Source of the DNA: Streptomyces coelicoflavus
Lineage (GTDB): Bacteria; Actinomycetota; Actinomycetes; Streptomycetales; Streptomycetaceae
Direction: 5' to 3'
Assembly (NCBI RefSeq): GCF_003112555.1
Contig: NZ_BEWB01000003.1
Location: 248,001-312,000 of the forward strand
Length of the DNA stretch: 64,000 nt
Shown here: one piece after another, positions 47,216 through 56,617 of the stretch
How the letters are laid out: each line of letters begins with the position of its first letter
How positions within the stretch are numbered: position 1 is the stretch's first letter
The notes under the pieces: generated by a model
Told to the model about the DNA's origin: nothing
The model's input: only the letters and a program-made list of their open reading frames with translations
The model's database searches: none
Translations under genes and position numbers: made by a program

Positions 47216-47974
47216 GTGGCATCGACCACCGACACGGAGCAGCAGGAGGACGCCGGGGCCCGCGGTCGCGGGCGGCGTCGTCCCGGACGGATCGTCGCGC
47301 AGGCGGTCAGCGTCTTCGGCGAACTGCTCATCACCGCGGGCCTGGTGATGGGCCTGTTCGTCGTCTACTCGCTGTGGTGGACGAACGTGGTCGCCGACCG
47401 TGCGGCGGACAAGCAGGCGGAGAAGGTCCGGGACAACTGGGCCCAGGACCGGGTGGGAGACGGCCCGAGCGGTCCGGGGGCGCTGGACACCAAGGCGGGC
47501 ATCGGCTTCCTGCACGTCCCGGCGATGGGCGAGGGCGACGTCCTGGTGGAGAAGGGCACGTCGATGAAGGTCCTCAACGACGGCGTGGCCGGCTACTACA
47601 CCGACCCGGTCAAGGCGACGCTGCCCACCTCGGACAAGAAGGGCAACTTCTCGCTCGCCGCGCACCGGGACGGGCACGGGGCGAAGTTCCACAACATCGA
47701 CAAGATCGAGAAGGGTGACCCGATCGTCTTCGAGACGAAGGACACCTGGTACGTGTACAAGACGTACGCCGTCCTGCCCGAGACCTCGAAGTTCAACGTC
47801 GACGTCCTCGACGGCGTCCCCAAGGAGTCCGGCAAGAAGAAGGCCGGCCACTACATCACCCTGACGACCTGCACGCCGGTCTACACGAGCCGGTACCGGT
47901 ACGTGGTGTGGGGCGAGCTGGTCCGCACGGAGAAGGTGGACGGGGAGCGGACGCCGCCCAAGGAACTGCGCTGA
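47216..47974 (+). CDS. Class E sortase (SrtE2-like)
   Basis: 252 residues from GTG 47216. A short basic cytosolic part, a membrane helix (ELLITAGLVMGLFVVYSLWW) and the sortase domain with His 150 (AAHRDGHGAKF), Cys 219 (ITLTTCTPVYTSRYR) and Arg 228. The parallel sequence around the membrane helix (LWWTNV) shows that it arose by duplication with the preceding gene, 13 bp away. Confidence 0.94.
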   Translation: MASTTDTEQQEDAGARGRGRRRPGRIVAQAVSVFGELLITAGLVMGLFVVYSLWWTNVVADRAADKQAEKVRDNWAQDRVGDGPSGPGALDTKAGIGFLHVPAMGEGDVLVEKGTSMKVLNDGVAGYYTDPVKATLPTSDKKGNFSLAAHRDGHGAKFHNIDKIEKGDPIVFETKDTWYVYKTYAVLPETSKFNVDVLDGVPKESGKKKAGHYITLTTCTPVYTSRYRYVVWGELVRTEKVDGERTPPKELR

Positions 47975-48015
47975 CTGATCTCCTGGCGTGAGATCAGTCC
48001 CCTAACATGACGAAA

Positions 48016-48050
48016 GCCCGAAGCCGCAACTTGCTCTTGCGGCTTCGGGC
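48016..48050. terminator. Terminator between the sortases and the endonuclease gene
   Basis: Perfect 14-bp stem GCCCGAAGCCGCAA (48016-48029) with TTGCGGCTTCGGGC (48037-48050), loop CTTGCTC. It separates convergent genes. Confidence 0.9.
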
Positions 48051-48063
48051 CTCTTCGTTCACG

Positions 48064-49113
48064 TCAGTGGAGGACGGTCAGCGGTGCACCGGCACTCCAT
48101 TCCTCCAGGAGCCCGCGGTGTACGGCGGTGATGCCGCTCTCTGCCGCGATGTTTTGAGCGTCGCGCGTGAACGGGCAGGTCGCCACGAACAGGGCGATGT
48201 CGGAGCTGTGCAGGACCTTGGCCGCCCCGATGAACTTCTGGATTTCAGGGCTGGTGATGCTGAGGTGGGGTGCGAACCTCTTGCACTGGACGACGATCGT
48301 TCGTCCGTCGGCGGTGACTGCGGTGATGTCGACGCCTCGGTCCCTGCCGCCACCGCGCACCGTGACGTGCGTGCATCCGTCGCGGCGGAGCAGCGCGGCC
48401 ACGTGCTCCTCGAACTCGCGGCCGTTCATGGCGTCCATGGCGGCCATGACGCCGGCGAGTGGGCGGTCCTCCCGCGGGCCTTCGAGTCGTTGCAGCCGGG
48501 AGTGGTGCTGACGGAGCCGCCTTTCGATGCGCTGGACGCCTGTGCGGAGGGCGATGAGTTCTCGTCGGTGATCGCTTGAGGTTTCGATCAGGGCGTTGAA
48601 CATCGGCACGACGGTCTTGCCGAGGATGTGGGTGATGCGTTGGTCGATGCGGGCGTCGAGGGCGGAGGTGTCGGTTGGGACCGCGTTTTCCACAGGCTGT
48701 GTGCGGGCCAGGTACTCCATGTCCAGGAGGTAGACACGCACCTGACGTGCGATTTCGCTGTCACGGAGGAGCATGGCGATGTTGAGGACGGCTCGACGCG
48801 AGTAGAGAGTGAGGCTCGAGCGGGGCTGTGGATGACCTGCCGGATAGCGTGACAGGATGTCACGCTTGAATTGAGCCAGGTCAGGGCCTTGAAGTGTGAG
48901 CATTCCGTTGCTCGACAGTTCCTCACGGTGTCGGGCCTTGAGCTGACGGATGGCCTCATGGGTGACGCCGAAGTACGTCGCCACCATCGCTGTGGTCACA
49001 TGCATGCCGTCCGGCAGCAGTGACAGCACCTTCACGCGGTCGAGTACGTCCGTGCGCTCGAGGACGCTGTTGCGCAGGGCAGGTGATTCCAGTAGGGCGG
49101 TCTCGTTGATCAC
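48064..49113 (-). CDS. Mrr-type restriction endonuclease-like protein with antirepressor-like N-terminus
   Basis: 349 residues. The C-terminal 125 residues are a PD-(D/E)xK nuclease domain: NGREFEEHVAALLRRDG, GGGRDRGVDITAV with the catalytic Asp, and TIVVQCKRF with Glu replaced by Gln before the Lys, as in Mrr_cat. The N-terminal half has an HTH-like HVTTAMVATYFGVTHEAIRQL and SRRAVLNIAMLLRDSEIARQVRVYLLDME, resembling phage antirepressor (ORF6N/BRO-like) segments. A helical linker with KTVVPMFNALIETSSDHRRE joins them. It lies alone on its strand between the sortases and pknB. Its codon use is less GC-biased than its neighbours, suggesting transfer. Confidence 0.82.
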   Translation of the reverse strand: MINETALLESPALRNSVLERTDVLDRVKVLSLLPDGMHVTTAMVATYFGVTHEAIRQLKARHREELSSNGMLTLQGPDLAQFKRDILSRYPAGHPQPRSSLTLYSRRAVLNIAMLLRDSEIARQVRVYLLDMEYLARTQPVENAVPTDTSALDARIDQRITHILGKTVVPMFNALIETSSDHRRELIALRTGVQRIERRLRQHHSRLQRLEGPREDRPLAGVMAAMDAMNGREFEEHVAALLRRDGCTHVTVRGGGRDRGVDITAVTADGRTIVVQCKRFAPHLSITSPEIQKFIGAAKVLHSSDIALFVATCPFTRDAQNIAAESGITAVHRGLLEEWSAGAPLTVLH

Positions 49114-49204
49114 GGTGGTCCTCTGGGTCGGGTCATGTGGTCACCCGGAGTCAACGAGTCATGACATACGAAGACACGATCGATGGCTGTCGGCGCGTAC
49201 GACG

Positions 49205-49243
49205 GAACCCCGGCCCCTCCGCTGAGCTGAGGGGCCGGGGTTC
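49205..49243. terminator. Terminator at the end of the pknB cluster
   Basis: Perfect 15-bp stem GAACCCCGGCCCCTC (49205-49219) with GAGGGGCCGGGGTTC (49229-49243), loop of nine. It lies 20 bp beyond the pknB stop on the leftward strand. Confidence 0.9.
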
Positions 49244-49263
49244 GGGTCGGTCGGGCAGGCGGG

Positions 49264-51285
49264 TCAGTCGCCGAAGCCGGGGAGGCCGGCGATGGTGCCG
49301 CCGTTGCCGTTTCCGCCGTTGCCGTTGCCTCCGTCGCCCGGGACGGTCATCAGCGTGACGGGCGTGGCGGCCGGGTCGTCGACCTCGGTGCCGGGCTGCG
49401 GGTTCGAGGCGAACACCTTCGCGTTGTCGTCGCCCGGGGAGCCCTGCGCGACCTGCACGTTGGTGAAGCCGCTCTGCTGCAGGATCTGCCGGGCTTCCGC
49501 GAGGGTCTTGCCGCGGACCTCGGGCACCTTCGTCTTCTCCACGGCCTTGCCGACGACGATCGTGACCTTCGAGCCCGGGTCGACCTGCGTGCCGGACTGG
49601 GGCGTCGTGGAGATGACCTTGCCGACCTGGTTCGGGTCGTTCGTCGGCTGGTCCGTGCAGACGGCCGTGAGGTCGCCGCCGCTCTCCACCTGGGCCTTGG
49701 CCTCGTCGCAGGTACGGCCCACGACGTCCGGCACCGTGGCCTTCTCCTCGGCCTTGGCGACCTCCAGGGTCACCGTGGAGCCCTTCTCCAGCTCCTTGCC
49801 CGGGTCCGGGTCCTGGCTGAGGACGGTGCCCTCGTCCTGGGAGGACTCGGTCTTCTTGGTCTCGACGTCGAAGCCCTTGTCCTCGAGCTGCTGCCTGGCC
49901 TCGTCGATGTTCTTGTCGATGACGTTCGGGACGGCGACCTTGGGCGCTCCCGTCGAGACCACCAGGTTGACGGTGGAGTCCTTGTCGACCGAGGTGCCCT
50001 GCTTGGGGTCCTGGTCGCAGATGCTGCCCTTCTTCTGGTCCTCGCAGGGCTTCTGCTCGACCGTGCCGAGCTTGAGGTCGGAGTTGGTGAGCAGTTGCTC
50101 GGCGTCGTCCTGCGTCTGGCCGATCAGGGCGGGCACGTCGACCTTGCCGTCGCCCGGTGCTCCGCCGCCGCTGACGACGTACTTGCCGATCAGGATGGCG
50201 CCGACCAGGACGAGGATGCCGGCCAGGACCAGGAGGATCGTGGAGGTGTTCTTCTTGCGGGGCTGCTGGCGGCGCCGGTCGGGGCGGTCGTCGTAGCCGT
50301 AGCCGCCGTCGTCCGGGTTCATCGGCGGCAGCATGGTCGTGGCCCCGCCGCCGTCCGAGCGCAGGGCGGTGGTCGGCTGGTCGTCGGGGTAGGCGCCGTA
50401 GCCGCCGGCGGCCATGGCGCCCATCGCGGCGGTGGCGCCGACGGGCTGGCCGTCGAGGCAGGCCTCGATGTCGGCGCGCATCTCGTCCGCCGACTGGTAG
50501 CGGTAGTCCGGGTCCTTGACCAGGGCCTTCAGCACGATCGCGTCCATCTCGGGCGTGATCTCGGGGTCGAAGACGCTCGGCGCCTGCGGTTCCTCGCGCA
50601 CGTGCTGGTAGGCGACAGCGACCGGGGAGTCGCCGACGAACGGCGGACGCACCGTGAGCAGCTCGTAGAGCAGGCAGCCCGTGGAGTACAGGTCGGAGCG
50701 GGCGTCGACCTGCTCGCCCTTGGCCTGCTCCGGGGAGAGGTACTGGGCGGTGCCGATCACGGCGGCGGTCTGGGTCATCGTCATGCCGGAGTCGCCCATG
50801 GCGCGGGCGATGCCGAAGTCCATGACCTTGACCTGGCCGTTGCGCGTGAGCATGACGTTGGCCGGTTTGATGTCGCGGTGGACGATGCCGGCCCGGTGCG
50901 AGTACTCCAGCGCCTGGAGGATGCCGATGGTCATCTCCAGCGTCCGCTCCGGCAGCAGTTTGCGGCCGGAGTGGAGCAGCTCACGGAGTGTGGAGCCGTC
51001 GACGTACTCCATGACGATGTACGGGATCGACACGTTGTCGATGTAGTCCTCGCCCGTGTCGTAGACCGCCACGATCGCGGGATGGTTGAGCGAGGCGGCC
51101 GACTGGGCCTCCCGGCGGAAGCGGGCCTGGAAGGACGGGTCACGCGCGAGGTCCGCGCGGAGTGTCTTCACCGCCACCTGGCGTCCGAGCCGGGTGTCAT
51201 GAGCGTGGTAAACCTCCGCCATGCCACCACGGCCGAGCACAGGGCCCAGCTCGTACCGGCCGCCGAGGCGACGCGGCTCTTCCAT
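49264..51285 (-). CDS. pknB: PASTA-domain Ser/Thr kinase PknB
   Basis: 673 residues. Kinase domain about 1-275 with GRGGMAEVYHAHD, VAVKTL, HRDIKPANVML, DFGIAR and GTAQYLSPEQA. A linker with ATTMLPPMNPDD precedes one membrane helix (TSTILLVLAGILVLVGAILIG, about 350). Four extracellular PASTA domains begin near VDVPALIGQ, VAVPNVIDK, ATVPDVVGR and TKVPEVRGK. The tail is Gly/Asn-rich. PASTA domains bind muropeptides or lipid II, and the kinase controls cell-wall growth. It is the last gene of the leftward cluster. Confidence 0.96.
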   Translation of the reverse strand: MEEPRRLGGRYELGPVLGRGGMAEVYHAHDTRLGRQVAVKTLRADLARDPSFQARFRREAQSAASLNHPAIVAVYDTGEDYIDNVSIPYIVMEYVDGSTLRELLHSGRKLLPERTLEMTIGILQALEYSHRAGIVHRDIKPANVMLTRNGQVKVMDFGIARAMGDSGMTMTQTAAVIGTAQYLSPEQAKGEQVDARSDLYSTGCLLYELLTVRPPFVGDSPVAVAYQHVREEPQAPSVFDPEITPEMDAIVLKALVKDPDYRYQSADEMRADIEACLDGQPVGATAAMGAMAAGGYGAYPDDQPTTALRSDGGGATTMLPPMNPDDGGYGYDDRPDRRRQQPRKKNTSTILLVLAGILVLVGAILIGKYVVSGGGAPGDGKVDVPALIGQTQDDAEQLLTNSDLKLGTVEQKPCEDQKKGSICDQDPKQGTSVDKDSTVNLVVSTGAPKVAVPNVIDKNIDEARQQLEDKGFDVETKKTESSQDEGTVLSQDPDPGKELEKGSTVTLEVAKAEEKATVPDVVGRTCDEAKAQVESGGDLTAVCTDQPTNDPNQVGKVISTTPQSGTQVDPGSKVTIVVGKAVEKTKVPEVRGKTLAEARQILQQSGFTNVQVAQGSPGDDNAKVFASNPQPGTEVDDPAATPVTLMTVPGDGGNGNGGNGNGGTIAGLPGFGD

Positions 51286-51475
51286 GGTTACCTACCAGCC
51301 CTCTCCGTCGGTCCCGACCGGCATGCTTGTACGGTCGGAGGCTGCCGTCCGGCCTACCGTACCCGCCACGCTCCGGGCCCCTTGGCCGAGTCGGGCAGCC
51401 GATACAGGACCGGTATCGCAACGTGCGCCGATGTGAAGGGGGCGTGACCGGAGTCACGTCCCGTTCATGACGCGG

Positions 51476-52948
51476 TCACTTCTTGCTGTCGATGACGGCC
51501 TCCATGACGTTCTTCGCGATCGGTGCCGCGAGGCCGCCGCCGGAGATGTCGTCGCGGACCGCGTTCTCGTCCTCGATCACCACGGCCACGGCGACGGGCG
51601 AGCTGCCGTCGTCGGTCTTGGCGTACGAGATGAACCAGGCGTAGGGGTTCTTGCTGTTGTTCTCGCCGTGCTGCGCGGTACCGGTCTTGCCACCGACGGT
51701 GACGCCGTCGATCTGGGCGTTGGTTCCCGTGCCGTCCTTGACGACGGTCTCCATCATGGACTGGAGGATCTGGGCGTTGTCCGCGGACAGCGGCTTGCTC
51801 ATCTCCTCCGGGTCCGTCTTCTCGATGGTGTCGAGGTTGGGGGCCTGGAGCGCGTCGACCATGTACGGCTTCATCAGGGTGCCGTTGTTGGCGATGGCGG
51901 AGGTGACCATGGCCATCTGGAGCGGGGTGGCGGCGGTGTTGTACTGGCCGATGGAGGAGAGGGCGACCTGCGAGTCGTTCATGTCGTCGGAGAAGACGGA
52001 GGCGCTGGAGCGGACCGGGACGAACTGCTCCTCGGTGAAGCCGAACTTCTTGGCGGTCTCCAGCATCTTGTCGTTGCCGAGGTCGTAGCCGACCTTGCCG
52101 AAGACGGTGTTGCAGGAGACGCGCAGGGCCTCGCGGAGGGTGGCGTCCTCGCAGGGGAGGTTGCCCTCGTTCTTCAGCTCGGTGGTGGTGCCGGGCATGG
52201 TCCAGGGCAGCGGGGAGTCGGTCTTCTCGTCGGCCGAGCCGTACAGGTCGTGCTCCAGGGCGGCTGCCGCGGTGACCACCTTGAAGGTGGAGCCGGGCGG
52301 GTAGATCTCGCGCAGGGCGCGGTTGAGCATCGGGTCGTCGGGGTTGTTCTTCTTCTGGAGCTTGTTCCAGGCCTCGCCGGCCGCGTCGTTGCTGCCCGCG
52401 ATGACGGTGGGGTCGTACGAGGGGTACGAGGCCATGGAGAGGATCTTGCCGGTGGACGGCTCGATCGCGACGACGGCGCCCTTGGCGCCCTGCTTCTTCA
52501 GGCCGTCGTAGGCGGCCTTCTGGGCGGCGCTGTTGAGGGTGGTGACGACGTTGCCGCCCTCGCGCTTCTTGCCCGTGATCATGTCGAGGGTGTTGCGGAA
52601 GAAGAGCCGGTCGTCGTTGCCGGTGAGGATGCCGTCGTCGATGGCCTCGAGCTGGGTGGCGCCGAAGGCCTGGGAGACGTAGCCGGTGACGGGCGCCCAC
52701 ATGGCGCCGTCCTTGTAGGTGCGCTTGTACTTGAAGTCGCCCTTGGTGGTGGCGTGTCCGGTGATGGCCTTGCCGTCGACGATGATGTCGCCGCGGGGGC
52801 TGGCGTACCGCTCGATGGCGACGCGGCGGTTGTGCTCGTCCTCCTTGAGCTCGTCGGCCTGGACGTACTGGAGCCAGTTGTCCCGGATGAGCAGGGTGAG
52901 GACGAGGAGGCCGCAGAAGATCGCGATTCGGCGCAGTGGCTTGTTCAC
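51476..52948 (-). CDS. pbpA: Penicillin-binding protein, class B transpeptidase (PbpA)
   Basis: 490 residues from GTG 52948. A single N-terminal membrane helix (RRIAIFCGLLVLTLLI) is followed by a dimerisation/pedestal part and the transpeptidase domain. Active-site motifs: SxxK in YPPGSTFKVV, SxN in RVSCNTVFG and KTG in VGGKTGTAQHG. It crosslinks peptidoglycan. Its GTG overlaps the stop of the SEDS gene (GTGA), coupling synthesis of the two partners. An upstream extension to 53398 is only a shadow of ftsW. Confidence 0.95.
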   Translation of the reverse strand: MNKPLRRIAIFCGLLVLTLLIRDNWLQYVQADELKEDEHNRRVAIERYASPRGDIIVDGKAITGHATTKGDFKYKRTYKDGAMWAPVTGYVSQAFGATQLEAIDDGILTGNDDRLFFRNTLDMITGKKREGGNVVTTLNSAAQKAAYDGLKKQGAKGAVVAIEPSTGKILSMASYPSYDPTVIAGSNDAAGEAWNKLQKKNNPDDPMLNRALREIYPPGSTFKVVTAAAALEHDLYGSADEKTDSPLPWTMPGTTTELKNEGNLPCEDATLREALRVSCNTVFGKVGYDLGNDKMLETAKKFGFTEEQFVPVRSSASVFSDDMNDSQVALSSIGQYNTAATPLQMAMVTSAIANNGTLMKPYMVDALQAPNLDTIEKTDPEEMSKPLSADNAQILQSMMETVVKDGTGTNAQIDGVTVGGKTGTAQHGENNSKNPYAWFISYAKTDDGSSPVAVAVVIEDENAVRDDISGGGLAAPIAKNVMEAVIDSKK

Positions 52949-54381
52949 GGGCGGACCACCTGGGTCATCTCGGCGTCGGGGCTGGCGGGCGCGGCGGGTG
53001 CCGGTCTGCGCGCGGTGTCGCTGATGCGCAGCAGGATGCCGATCAGCGCCCAGTTGGCGATGACGGAGGAGCCGCCGTAGGCCAGGAAGGGCATGGTCAT
53101 GCCGGTGAGCGGGATGAGGCCCATGACACCGCCGGCGACGACGAAGACCTGGAGGGCGAAGGCGCCGGAGAGGCCGATGGCGAGGAGCTTGCCGAAGGGG
53201 TCGCGGGCGGCGAGGGCGGTGCGCACGCCGCGTTCCACGATCAACGCGTAGAGCAGGAGTACGGCCATGAGGCCGGCGAGGCCGAGTTCCTCGCCGAAGG
53301 TGGCGAGGATGAAGTCGGAGTTGGCGGCGAAGCGGATCAGTTCGGAGTGGCCCTGGCCCCAGCCGGTGCCGAGGGTGCCGCCGGAGCCGAAGGCCCACAG
53401 GGCCTGCATGGCCTGCTCGGAGTGGCCGGTGACGCCGGCGCGGGAGAGCGTGTACTCCTTCATCGGGTCGAGCCAGGCGTCCACGCGCTGCTGGATGTGG
53501 GGTTCGAAGCTGGCCACGCCGACGGCGCCGACCGCGGACATCATCAGACCGAAGACGATCCAGCTGGTCCGCTCGGTGGCGACGTACAGCATGATCACGA
53601 ACATGCCGAAGAAGAGCAGCGAGGTGCCGAGGTCGGTCTCGAAGACGAGGATGAGGATGGAGACGATCCAGACGACCAGGATGGGGCCGAGGTCGCGGCC
53701 GCGGGGCAGGTAGAGGCCCATGAAGCGGCGGCTGGCCAGGGCGAGGGCGTCGCGCTTCACCATCAGGTAGCCGGCGAAGAAGATCGCGAGGACGATCTTG
53801 GCGAACTCGCCGGGCTGGATGGAGAAGGAGCCGACCTGGATCCAGATCTTGGCGCCGTAGATGTTCTTGCCGAGGCCCGGTACGAGCGGGAGCAGCAGCA
53901 GGAACAGGGCGCCGAGCATGGAGATGTAGGTGTAGCGCTGCAGGACGCGGTGGTCCTTGAGGAAGATCATGACGGCGACGAACAGGGCGATGCCCATCGC
54001 GGTGTACATCAGCTGGCGGGGCGCGGCGGTGCCGGCCTGCTCGATGTCCTGGAGCAGTTCGGACTGGTCCAGGCGCCAGATGGCGACGAGTCCGAGGCCG
54101 TTGAGCAGGGTGGCCAGGGGCAGCATCAGCGGGTCGGCGTAGGGGGCGAACTTGCGCACGACGAGGTGGCCGACGCCGGCCAGCAGGCCGAGGCCGAAGC
54201 CGTAGCTCAGCAGCCCTGCGGGCACCTCGTCGTTGATGGCCAGGCCCACGTTGGCGTAGGCGAAGACCGGGATGAGGACGGCGAACACGAGCAGAGCCAG
54301 CTCGGTGTTGCGCCGGCTCGGGGCGCCGATGGCGCCGATCGTGGACGTGTGGTGCGTCGACGGGTTGGTAGTACTGCTCAT
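52945..54381 (-). CDS. rodA: FtsW/RodA/SpoVE-family (SEDS) peptidoglycan polymerase
   Basis: 478 residues with about ten to twelve membrane helices, e.g. ELALLVFAVLIPVFAYANVG and RTSWIVFGLMMSAVGAVGVA. Conserved SEDS regions are IWIQVGSFSIQPGEFAKIVL, ALWAFGSGGTLGTGWGQG and PLTGMTMPFLAYGGSS. It polymerises glycan strands and works with the class B PBP encoded next to it. In Actinobacteria this copy lies with pknB and is assigned to growth and sporulation rather than the dcw-cluster FtsW. Confidence 0.94.
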   Translation of the reverse strand: MSSTTNPSTHHTSTIGAIGAPSRRNTELALLVFAVLIPVFAYANVGLAINDEVPAGLLSYGFGLGLLAGVGHLVVRKFAPYADPLMLPLATLLNGLGLVAIWRLDQSELLQDIEQAGTAAPRQLMYTAMGIALFVAVMIFLKDHRVLQRYTYISMLGALFLLLLPLVPGLGKNIYGAKIWIQVGSFSIQPGEFAKIVLAIFFAGYLMVKRDALALASRRFMGLYLPRGRDLGPILVVWIVSILILVFETDLGTSLLFFGMFVIMLYVATERTSWIVFGLMMSAVGAVGVASFEPHIQQRVDAWLDPMKEYTLSRAGVTGHSEQAMQALWAFGSGGTLGTGWGQGHSELIRFAANSDFILATFGEELGLAGLMAVLLLYALIVERGVRTALAARDPFGKLLAIGLSGAFALQVFVVAGGVMGLIPLTGMTMPFLAYGGSSVIANWALIGILLRISDTARRPAPAAPASPDAEMTQVVRP

Positions 54382-54408
54382 CGTGTGACGGGGCCTCTCA
54401 CGGCTTGC

Positions 54409-55947
54409 CTACTGCTTACCGCACAGCGAGACGACCTTCTGTTCTTCCTCCGAGAGGGTCGGTCCTGAGCCTGGAGTGGGTGCGGTCGTGGACGGGGACT
54501 CGGACGATTCGGGTGTCGTGGGCGATCCCGAGGGGTTGGGGCTCGGTGAGGCCTTGGACGTGAAGGAGGCGGGGCTGGTTCCCGTGGTGCCTCCGGCCTC
54601 GCCCTCGCCCGTCTTCGCGTTCTTCTCGGTCTCCGCGGCACGCCGGTCGGCCTGCTTCTTGCAGGCGGAGGCCTGGACGGCCAGTTCCTCGATCTTGGCC
54701 CGGGCGTCGTTGAGGTCGTCCTCGGCGATGGTGGCCTCGACCAGTTTCTGCTGGTAGGGCGGCAGGTACTTGAGTTCGATCTCGGGGTGGTCCTTCTGGA
54801 CCTTGGAGAGCGAGACCCAGGCGAGGTCCTGGCTGATGCCCCGGTACAGCGCGAGGTGGTCGTTGTTGGTGCCGACGTAGTACTGGGTCTGGGTCCAGCG
54901 CCAGCCGCCGTAGGTGCCGCCGCCGATGACGGCGAGGGCGAGGACGGTGTAGAGGGACCGCTTGAGCCACTTGCGGCTCTTGCGGGGTTTGACGAAGTCG
55001 TCGGGGCCGTAGTCGTCGAAGCCGTCGGTGGGGATGAAGCCGGTGACGTCGCCGCTGCCGGGCGGGCCGAACTCGCCGCCTCCGCCGCGGGGCCTGCCGA
55101 GCCCGGCGGCGCGGCCGGCCGGGGTCTGCATGATGCCGTTGTCGCCGGTCTGGGCCTGGTTCTCGGCGACGGCGCCGACGACCACGGGGGTGTCGGAGAG
55201 CTGTGCGGCGAGGGTGTCGCCGGTGTCCAGGTCGAGGACGTCGGCGACGATGACGGTGATGTTGTCGGGGCCGCCGCCGCGCAGGGCGAGCTGGATCAGC
55301 TCCTGGACGGTCTCCTGCGGGCCCTGGTAGCTGGCGAGGGCGTCCTCCATCGTCTGGTGGGAGACGACGCCGGAGAGTCCGTCGGAGCAGATGAGGTAGC
55401 GGTCGCCGGCCCGCACCTCGCGGATGGACAGGTCGGGTTCGACGTGGTCGCCGCTGCCCAGGGCGCGCATCAGCAGGGAGCGCTGCGGGTGGGTGTCCGC
55501 CTCCTCCTCGGTGATGCGTCCCTCGTCGACGAGGCGCTGCACCCAGGTGTGGTCCTGGGTGATCTGGGTGAGGACGCCGTCGCGCAGGAGGTAGGCGCGG
55601 GAGTCGCCGACGTGGACCATGCCCAGGCGCTGGCCGGTCCACAGCAGCGCGGTCAGGGTGGTGCCCATGCCCTCGAGGGCGGGGTCCTCCTCGACCATCT
55701 GCCGCAGCTGGTCGTTGGCCCGCTGTACGGCGGCGCCGAGGGAGGTGAGGACGTCGGAGCCGGGCACGTCGTCGTCGAGGGCGACGATGGTGGAGATCAC
55801 CTCGGAGGAGGCGACCTCGCCGGCGGCCTGGCCGCCCATGCCGTCGGCGATGGCGAGCAGGCGGGGGCCGGCGTAGCCGGAGTCCTCGTTGCCCTCCCGG
55901 ATCATGCCCTTGTGCGATCCGGCGGCGAAGCGCAGTGACAGACTCAT
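54409..55947 (-). CDS. pstP: PP2C-type Ser/Thr phosphatase (PstP/Ppp) with membrane anchor
   Basis: 512 residues from ATG 55947. The PP2C domain (about 1-240) shows EGNEDSGYAG, LAIADGMGGQAAGEVAS, HVGDSRAYLL, LICSDGLSGVV and GGPDNITVIVADV, the metal-binding Asp residues being intact. A linker precedes a membrane helix (LYTVLALAVIGGGTYGG, about 335). The extracellular part ends in a Ser/Thr/Pro-rich tail. It reverses phosphorylation by PknB and related kinases. The M at 56004 gives a 19-residue extension without support. Confidence 0.95.
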   Translation of the reverse strand: MSLSLRFAAGSHKGMIREGNEDSGYAGPRLLAIADGMGGQAAGEVASSEVISTIVALDDDVPGSDVLTSLGAAVQRANDQLRQMVEEDPALEGMGTTLTALLWTGQRLGMVHVGDSRAYLLRDGVLTQITQDHTWVQRLVDEGRITEEEADTHPQRSLLMRALGSGDHVEPDLSIREVRAGDRYLICSDGLSGVVSHQTMEDALASYQGPQETVQELIQLALRGGGPDNITVIVADVLDLDTGDTLAAQLSDTPVVVGAVAENQAQTGDNGIMQTPAGRAAGLGRPRGGGGEFGPPGSGDVTGFIPTDGFDDYGPDDFVKPRKSRKWLKRSLYTVLALAVIGGGTYGGWRWTQTQYYVGTNNDHLALYRGISQDLAWVSLSKVQKDHPEIELKYLPPYQQKLVEATIAEDDLNDARAKIEELAVQASACKKQADRRAAETEKNAKTGEGEAGGTTGTSPASFTSKASPSPNPSGSPTTPESSESPSTTAPTPGSGPTLSEEEQKVVSLCGKQ

Positions 55948-56088
55948 GCGCACCTCGCCCGTCGGCTCCGACTGCAGCCGGTCGTGTCGAGCCACACTGC
56001 CCACCCTCCGGTCGGGAGCGCGCCGGGGCCCGGGGTGCCGGCCACCGCTGCGTGCTCGCTCCGCTCGCGCTCATTCATTGGTGTAGCA

Positions 56089-56607
56089 CTACTTCCGCAG
56101 CTCGATGACGGTCTTGCCGATGCGGATCGGCGCCCCGGGGCCAATCGGGGTGGGGGTCGTCAGCCGGGCCCGGTCCAGGTAGGTGCCGTTGGTGGAGCCC
56201 AGGTCCTCGACGATCCACTGGCCGTTCTGGTCCGGGTAGATCCTGGCATGGCGGCTGGAGGCGTAGTCGTCGTCCAGCACGATCGTCGAGTCGTGTGCCC
56301 GGCCGAGCGTGATGGTCTGGCCCTGGAGGGCGACGGTGGTGCCGGTGAGGGTGCCCTCCGTCACGACCAGTTTGGTGGGCGCGCCCCGGCGGCCGCGGCC
56401 GCCGCTGGGCTGCTGGCGCTGCGGCGGAGGCGCCTGGCCCTGGCGCGTGGCGGTCTGCTGCGGTCGGGCGGCGTCGCGCCGCGCGCCGCGCTGGGTGACT
56501 CGCGTACCGAACAGGTCGCTGCGGATGACCTGCACGGCCACGATCACGAACAGCCACAGTACGGCGAGAAAGCCCAGCCGCATGACCGTGAGGGTCAGCT
56601 CTGACAT
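56089..56607 (-). CDS. fhaB: FHA-domain membrane protein FhaB (FipA-like)
   Basis: 172 residues. An N-terminal helix (LGFLAVLWLFVIVAVQVI) anchors it. The FHA domain about 85-170 has ITLGRAHDSTIVLDDDYASSRHARI and VEDLGSTNGTYLD, binding phosphothreonine. Mycobacterial FhaB links PknB phosphorylation to division and MurJ/RodA function. Begins 10 bp after fhaA. Confidence 0.94.
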   Translation of the reverse strand: MSELTLTVMRLGFLAVLWLFVIVAVQVIRSDLFGTRVTQRGARRDAARPQQTATRQGQAPPPQRQQPSGGRGRRGAPTKLVVTEGTLTGTTVALQGQTITLGRAHDSTIVLDDDYASSRHARIYPDQNGQWIVEDLGSTNGTYLDRARLTTPTPIGPGAPIRIGKTVIELRK

Positions 56608-56617
56608 TGCCCCCGGA

